From: Ctenopharyngodon idella
Lineage: Eukaryota; Chordata; Actinopteri; Cypriniformes; Xenocyprididae
Direction of reading: 5' to 3'
Assembly (NCBI RefSeq): GCF_019924925.1
Contig: NC_067224.1
Span: 18,006,001 to 18,070,000, forward strand
Length of the DNA: 64,000 nt
The notes under the pieces were generated by a model. It did no database searches, was not told the DNA's origin, and saw only the letters and a list, made by a program, of their open reading frames with translations. Each line of letters begins with the position of its first letter. Position 1 is the first letter of the stretch. The position numbers were made by a program, and so were the translations under genes. Shown here in pieces: positions 57,601-64,000 of this stretch.

Positions 57601-60600
57601 TGAGACTCTGTATAAAACTGAGAGAAGCTACTTTTACTTTAATCTTAGCCTGACAAGGAGGCGAAACACATGTACCTTGAGGCCCTCCCGCTGTAGGTCC
57701 TGTGCTAGGTCATGACAGAGCTCCCTGCACAGGGAATATTGCTCTTCTGCATCACTCATCTCCCCAAATGTCCTAAAAGAAAAAAATACATAAAAATGAC
57801 ACAAATTAAATAAGGGTAGGAGGAAAAAGAATGTTGATTTCAAGTTTACAGAAATGTTTGGATCTGATGCATGTGCTGAAGACTGTTATAAAAAAAAATA
57901 AATTAAAAAAAAAAGTTGAGCAGATTACCTCTCAGTGCTCATGCTTTTTCTTTCTGAGTCCCTGAAATAAAAGACCAGATCGTCCATGAAACATTAGAAT
58001 AGTAATCTTATTCTGTATCCAACAAAACAGTTCCCCATGTAGTTTACTGATATTACTCAAATATGTTTGACACTGTAACATATAATAACACTGCACACCT
58101 CTCAATATGAGTGGAGCCCAAACCCAAAGATATGTGAAGGAAATGATGCCAAGAGGTTTCTGAAAAAAGCAGGGAAAGTAACGCCATCTGCTGGCCAAGT
58201 TGAGCACAGCTGACAATACCCAAAGCAGCCAGCATCTTCTCAGTAACCTTTCCAACACCAGACACCTGCAATAAACAAACAATAATATTAAACCACGTCA
58301 ATGAGCAATGAGCTATAAAACAGCCAGGGATAAAAGAGTCAGACGAACCTTTCTGACTGGAAGATCCTTCATAAACTCCATCACAACTTGTCTCTCAGGA
58401 GAAATTCGGTATTGGCCATTGGGCTTGTTCTTGTCACTGCATACTTTTGCAAGCATCGTGTTTGGAGCAATACCTACAACAGAGAATAATCTGACATTAC
58501 TTACATACAGTATAAATAGTGGATATACTTATGTTTGCAAGTTAAAGGTACAGTATGTAAGTTTCACTGATAGAGGTTGCTTATTCAAAACAATAACAAA
58601 GCTGTTGCTTGACGCAGTGATGGGAGTGTGGAATCAAAGCCGTTTTCACTGGTTAAAATTGCAGATTTCTCTGGATTTAAACGTTGTAAACATTTGGGAT
58701 AATGCAAGTACACAAGTCAACAAAATATATAACACTGTTCTAGTGGTTTTTGGATATTTGAATGCAAAAATCTTACATATTGTACCTTTAAGGGTAAAAA
58801 ACATAAAAATTTCCGCTCCCTCACCTGCACTGGCAGTAAGGGAGGTTTTCTGCTCAATACGGAAGCGCATCTCCCTCACAGCCTCCTCTGCAGTTGTCCC
58901 AAACACCTCTGCTTTCCCTTCAGCTCCTGACAGAGAGGGTGAGGAGCAGGGACTGTCCTCAAACAGCACAGGAGACAGTCCATCTGTCTCCGAAGTACCC
59001 GCAAACCTTCCTGCATCACTTTCTTTTTTATTAACAAACATCATGTTAATATAACTGCTCATAATAAAAGACAGACTTTCATAATTAAATCTTTCACAAA
59101 GTACAAAAGTGGACCTCTTTTTAAAGTCCACTAGACTAGGTTTTTGATCTTTTAGATGCCAAGGACTTCCAAATATGATCATCCTTGTGATTTAGAGAAT
59201 TAAAAAAATGGACCTAATATATACTGTGAAAAATTATTTAATTACATATTTGGTCACACTTTTTATTAGTAGTCTTTAATTACTACTTACTTACATAAAA
59301 AAAATGTTAGATACAATGGGCTTACTGTGTTCATGTTGTGTTGCAAAACACTTTTGCTGCTATTGAGGTAGGATACGGGTAAGATTAGGGACAGATTTGG
59401 TGGTATAGGTAGGTTTAATGATGGGTTAAGGTGAAAGGGAAGGGTAAACAGTGTATTTATAGATGTAATCAAAGAAATTTATTACAACTGTAATTACATG
59501 CAGGTACTTTTTAAATACAAGTACAATGTAAAAAACATATACAATAAGTTTATTGAATCAAATGATTAATTTAAATACATAGTATTTAATTGATACATAG
59601 TAGTTAAAGACACTTAATATAAAGTGGGACCAGATATTTATTTAAAGTATAAATGTGTGTAAAATATTATTTGGAAAATATTTATATTGTGTTTAATTAC
59701 TTTTTTCTACTTCTTATAGTACTATAAGATCACTTCCACATCACTTCCAGTTTGAAAACCGCTGCACTAGTCAGTAGATTTCAGTAACACACCTGTCTTG
59801 GCATCACACATGTGATGTGTTCGCATGGTCTCGGGCCAGTGCTTCCGCTGCTCCAGATGCTCAGTGATGTCCAGATAAGCCTCGTCCAGACTCATAGGCA
59901 TAAAATGAGGGTCATATTCTGAAAATATCTCCCGTACCTTTAAGACAGACCCAAGCATGAGGAATCGACAGCAGCCATGAGTATTGAATGTTAGACTAAC
60001 ATATAACATACCTGGGCACTCACTGCTCTGTATTTGTCAAAGTTGGTGGGCATGATAATTAGGTTTGGACAGAGTTTCTTCGCAATGAACCCTGGCATTG
60101 CAGCACGGACACCAAACCTCCTGGCGTGGTAATTGGAGGTTGACTGGAAATGATAAAGACTTAAAATGTCAACACTGTGGATGCGTGATGATGTTCCATG
60201 AGTTTTGTTTCAGGTTCTCACCAGCATGCTCATGGATCCCACTGCCATCGGTTTGTCCTTCAGCTCCGGGCAGTCTCTCATTTCTACAGCAGCATAGAAC
60301 GCGTCCATGTCTACGTGAACTATCACACGTCCAAGCTCTCGACCCCTCTCCAGTTCACTTGTTAGTTTGTCTACCTATGGTGCGAAAACTCTTAGATACT
60401 GAACAGGTGACAAAAAAGGGTCCTAAAAATAAAGTATTTCATTGTTTATCTTGGGTAAAGCTCACAAAAATATGTCCAGTTCATGTTTCACTCCAGTTTA
60501 TATTTTGCAGACAATATAGCTTATTTTAGGACCATTAATATTTATTGCATTGTGACAATAAAACACAATGAAATAATGCGATGCACATAATTCACAATGT

Positions 60601-63259
60601 TCCTACAACGAACTGCGTAAAACATTAATAAGATATAATATATTAATAATCATCCTGTCCAGAGACAATGATTTTAAATAATGACTTACTTAAATAATGC
60701 ATACTATTTTCAATATGATAGTGAGTCACATTTCAGTCACATAATATAAAAGGATTGCTTCAGTCGCATAATAAAATTCAGGGTGAAATTGTCCACATGG
60801 TGGGGAGTCCAACCATAACATTTATGACAATCATTACAGAGTTGATTACCTCTGCTTGTGCTTGCTTCATCTGTTCTTTAGTGATTCTTGCCTTTTGCTC
60901 CATCATCTTTTCAATGCGCTGATTCACCTGCCGCTCCCTCTTAAGTTCATTCTCATAAAATTTAGATCCCTGTCATTCCAAAGAACAAATTCATTTTTTT
61001 TAAACTGCATTATAAATGTGTCAATGTTAACACTGTCCTGCACTGTGATTTTCCATATTTCATATAAAAGTATTCAAACATTTAATTAATTACATTTTAT
61101 TTAAAAGAATTTTAATTAAATTTATAATGATTATACATACAGTGGACTATTAAAGGGGACCTATTATGCAAAATTCACTTTTGCATGGTGTTTGGACATA
61201 AATGTGTGTTGGCAGTGTGTGTACACAACCACCCTATAATGATAAAAATCCAACCACTCCTTTTTTTTTTAATCCCCATAAATCATAAGCAGTGTCTCTG
61301 AACAAGCCTATTCTACTTATGGAAAAAACGGAACTGGCGCCGCATTCGTTCCGTAAGTTGAACAGGGAAGGTGTAGGACATTCAGCGTAAGCTTTTTGAA
61401 GAATACGGAAAGCGGAAGCACGTGCAATGCGATCATTTGTGTTTGTATTTTTTTTTTTTTAGAAAATGACCGATCGTTTTGCTAGATAAGACCCTTATTC
61501 CTTGTCTAGTATTGTTTGAAGCCCTTTGAAGCTGCACTAAAACTGTAATTTTGACCTTCAACCGTTTGGAGACCATTGAAGTCCACTATAAGGAGAATAA
61601 TCCTGGAATGTTTTCATCAAAAACCTTAATTTCTTTTCGACCGAAGAAAGAAAGACATGAACATCTTGGATGACATGGGGGTGAGTAAATTATCAGGAAA
61701 ATTTTATTTGAAAGTGGACTAATCCTTTAAACTATGCCAGAGCGCGTACACACCTCACGCACTGGATGTCATGTGCAAGGCAGTTGGACATAGTGTTGTA
61801 TTAGAGGTAAAAAATGATATAAATACTGTTCAGTTTCTCGCACAAACCGATCGTTTTGTGTCTTAGGACATCAATGTGTCGTCACGAGCCGTAGGGTTTA
61901 ATTTAGATTTGTCTGTGCATGTTTTTTTGACTCTTATAGATTGAGTTCCCATTGACATGCATTGACATGCATGTCAATGGGATGCATGTCAATGCATGCA
62001 TTGACATGCATCCAAGACTGACAGACTGCAACGGTTGGACTTAAAAATCATCATTTGTGTTCTACTGAAGAAACAAAGTCACCTACATCTTGGATGCCCT
62101 GGGGGTAAGCAGATAAACATCAAATTTTCATTTTTGAGTGAACTATCCCTTTAAGCTCTTACAGTGATTTTCTAGAGTGAAAATTCTTATTTTATGTGAA
62201 GTACAATAAACATTTAACTCATCTGTAAAGTTTTGGCCATCATTCGGACGGTACAACAGGCTTATAGTAATATAGTGGATAAAAACAAGAAGACATTATT
62301 ATAACTTTAATTAAACTAACCTATACCTGTTCTATCTCCATGCAGCTCGCAGTTTCTGACATTATAGTGCGTCCTGACTGACTCGAGACCAGAGAATCAG
62401 CTTGTGAAGCGCCCTCTTAGGCCGAGAGCAGCAGCTCTTTTGCATTTAAAGGGCAAACACTGAAACGATGCGTTTTTGATCAACCACAAAAAGTGGCAAT
62501 TTTAACATGCTATAAAAAATTATCTATGGGGTATTTTGAGCTAAAACTTCACATAAACACTCTGGGGACAGCAGAGACATATTTTACATCTTATAAAATG
62601 GGGCATAATAGGTCCCCTTTAAAGGGACCCCTAGGGGGCCACAAGGCATTGGGAGGTTTGTGGAAAAGAAGAAACCTCCAATCAATCATGTAAAAAAAAA
62701 AAAAAAGATTAAAATTGATTAATTAAAATTTAATTTAAAAAAAATTATTTGATTTTTTTTATTTAAATGAATACGTAAATAAATGAGTAAATTACTTAAT
62801 AAATCTTACAGCACTATATTGAGTAGAGTAATAATGTAAATTGATAGAAATTTAAATTTTTAAAATAATATTTTAGACATATTTATAGTATCAATTCTCA
62901 GAGTAGAAAAAAGACAAAATGTTAGTATGGGGACGGGATCAATCCGACGATGATTATGATGATCAAAACCCCTGATATAAGCCAAACATTACCCATTCAT
63001 ATTCATAAACTTAAATATTATTATTATTATTTTGGGGTGGTTAAAAAAAGCTCAGTGTCCATGTTATTTGTCAAGTACACATAATAGACTTAAGTAAATA
63101 AATAGCTGTGCAGACCTTGGAGGTTTCCAGAATGATTTTGTTGATCTTGTCTCTGTCCAGCCCCTCCATGCCAGCCTTGTTATCATTGAGAGCGATCCTG
63201 GAGAGAAGATCAGCCCCAGAGCTGCTGCTCACACTCGCAGCACCCTGGTGATCCTCCAT
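54612..63259 (-). CDS. polk: DNA polymerase kappa (Y-family translesion polymerase)
   Basis: Nuclear DinB-type polymerase that bypasses bulky minor-groove lesions and extends mismatched ends. Fourteen coding exons (minus): 63259-63116, 60969-60850, 60374-60222, 60143-60012, 59937-59793, 59010-58825, 58473-58349, 58265-58099, 57961-57929, 57772-57676, 57243-57072, 56566-55511, 55384-55333 and 54714-54612. They give 894 codons plus TAA (human about 870). Catalytic acidic residues are Asp110 and Asp112 (HVDMDAFYAA) and Asp201-Glu202 (MSLDEAYLDI). The thumb helix-hairpin-helix is near 336-345 (VSGVGKVTEK) and the little finger about 402-500. Two C2HC ubiquitin-binding zinc fingers lie at Cys660-Cys682 and Cys793-Cys815. 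A C-terminal PCNA-binding box KHTIDKFFK lies at 879-887. The exon 6 acceptor and the exon 12 donor are the least certain borders. Confidence 0.95.
54775..55260. repeat. Copy of the abundant interspersed repeat in the last polk intron
   Basis: From tttggggtcggtaagatttt to cttactgacccgaacctttaa, a nearly full-length copy, filling most of the intron between exons 13 and 14. Confidence 0.75.
56795..57058. repeat. Copy of the abundant repeat adjacent to a polk donor
   Basis: Starts cactatcgttcagaaatttg and ends gctgaaaattcagcatg, about 13 bp from the donor GT of polk exon 11 (57071-57070). Confidence 0.75.
58542..58791. mobile_element. MITE with ttaaaggtacagtatgtaag ends
   Basis: Inverted ends at 58542 and 58791 with TTAA at both borders, related to the element at 37732-38602. 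It lies in the polk intron between exons 6 and 7, 33 bp from the exon 6 donor, and creates a long open frame on the plus strand that is not a gene. Confidence 0.7.
59250..59760. other. polk intron, no gene
   Basis: Intron between exons 5 and 6. Contains a gataggtaggtttaatgatg block similar in style to the repeat fragment near 47680-47800. Otherwise AT-rich. Confidence 0.4.
61150..62622. mobile_element. Inverted-repeat element with ttaaaggggacctattatgc ends
   Basis: The left end pairs with gcataataggtccccttta at the right. TTAA at both borders (61150-61153 and 62619-62622). Within it are fragments of a ttcaccc-type foldback element (about 61620-62155) and a stretch of tgcatgtcaatg palindromes (61950-62010). 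It fills most of polk intron 1. No transposase is visible. Confidence 0.7.
62640..63115. other. polk intron 1, AT-rich, no gene
   Basis: A poly-A run near 62692-62706, then long A/T-rich stretches. Nothing coding. Confidence 0.5.
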
Positions 63260-64000
63260 TCCTGCTACTTTCACTTTCACGCGATTTACTTCCTTGGATT
63301 CTTTAATTCACCAAACTAAAACCTGCGACCCAGTAAGCGACCTGCCATGGATGCAAAACGTCTACAATTATTCGGATAGGAGGCAAAATAATGATTTTTT
63401 TGTGCTAGTTGGTTGGATGAATATTAAAAAAATAGATATCACTGAACGTATTTTAAAGTTACTTGCTTGTCTCACACATCTATAGCTGAAGAAACATACA
63501 CTAGCCAATGATTTACGGATTTATTGTTGTCAAATTAAAAATAAAAATCAAGAACGATATAAAAGCGTTACTTGCCATAGCCCCCATTTTTGAAAGTCTT
63601 GTTCTCGAAGAAGAACACATCAGCATGAACGTCTTTATCGCCACCTGCTGTACTGGAATATGAACATAAATTATCATTCGGGATTACGGTTTATGCCAAC
63701 TGTTTTTCAAATTGCATTAGTTAAATTATCACCAGGATCGATTAAAACACGAAGGTGTGTTACAAGGTCTATATCTCACTAGCATACATGCTGACAAGAG
63801 TGATCATCTAAAGAAGGTTATTATGTCATTTGTGTGTTTTAAATGCTATATATGTGTGACATCTTGTTTATTATGAGCGAATATCTAAACGACGTTTTTC
63901 CGCCGTTGAAAGCCACTACGGGATAGAGACGCCATTTGTTACGTTGTTTATTTCGAGTCCAAAATCGTATTTCATTAGCCGCAGCAAATACTTTGCAACT
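63260..64000. other. Region upstream of polk; possible unassigned exon at 63579-63650
   Basis: Expected promoter side of polk. On the minus strand, tatgttcatattccag is a fair acceptor. It opens a 27-codon frame (about 63659 down to 63576) ending TAA, with the blocks DKDVHADVFFFEN and FKNGGYGK. I do not recognise the product. A short ATG frame lies upstream near 63940. It may be the last exon of a small gene, a polk leader exon or chance. In human, CERT1 lies divergently beyond POLK, but nothing of it is visible here. Confidence 0.25.

Noticed and set aside
58308..59054. 248-codon open frame on the plus strand
   Set aside because: It runs antisense across polk exons 7 and 6 and through the MITE at 58542-58791; no splice or motif support.

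Overview
The window is vertebrate nuclear DNA, and its repeats point to a cyprinid fish (carp, goldfish or zebrafish relatives). Genes are split by GT-AG introns. Introns and spacers are packed with small foldback and terminal-inverted-repeat elements, LTR retrotransposon remnants, a tRNA-derived SINE tail and many TA, CA, GA and GAAAA microsatellites. There are no operons, CRISPR arrays or prokaryotic signals. The species call is inferred from repeat style and protein relatedness, not from a database search.

Four protein genes were assembled exon by exon from splice sites, reading phase and remembered family sequences. Left to right they are: sv2c (minus strand, 5' part only, coding exons at 19140-18555, 6682-6502 and 2018-1867, continuing off the left edge); poc5 (plus, complete, 12 coding exons, 34725-41776, 564 aa); ankdd1b (minus, complete, 15 coding exons, 52875-42275, 557 aa); and polk (minus, complete, 14 coding exons, 63259-54612, 894 aa). 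Read from the other strand, order and orientation are polk>, ankdd1b>, <poc5, sv2c>. As I recall it, human 5q13 has the same block, so this is ancestral vertebrate synteny.

The genes do not form one pathway. SV2C is a synaptic-vesicle transporter-like protein, POC5 a centrin-binding centriole protein, ANKDD1B an ankyrin/death-domain protein of unknown role and POLK a Y-family translesion polymerase. poc5 and ankdd1b converge tail to tail with about 500 bp between stop codons. sv2c and poc5 are transcribed away from each other across about 5 kb. ankdd1b follows polk on the same strand.

Region by region: 1-19 kb is sv2c coding exons and repeat-rich introns, including an internally deleted Ty3/gypsy chromodomain element (8.8-11.4 kb). 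19-29 kb is the sv2c leader intron, with a complete short LTR element at 23.69-26.39 kb that has a perfect 5-bp target duplication and carries a gag-like ORF with long Pro-rich tandem arrays, nested in an older LTR element. 29-34 kb is intergenic. 34-42 kb is poc5, with an X-box-like site in its promoter. 42-53 kb is ankdd1b with large foldback elements. 54-63.3 kb is polk. 63.3-64 kb is upstream of polk, with one unassigned exon-like block.

I found no convincing new biological system. The points most worth a second look are the repetitive-protein LTR element, two competing splice donors that decide whether POLK keeps its PCNA-binding tail, a frame-deciding acceptor in poc5, the poc5 X-box, and several nested insertions close to splice sites.
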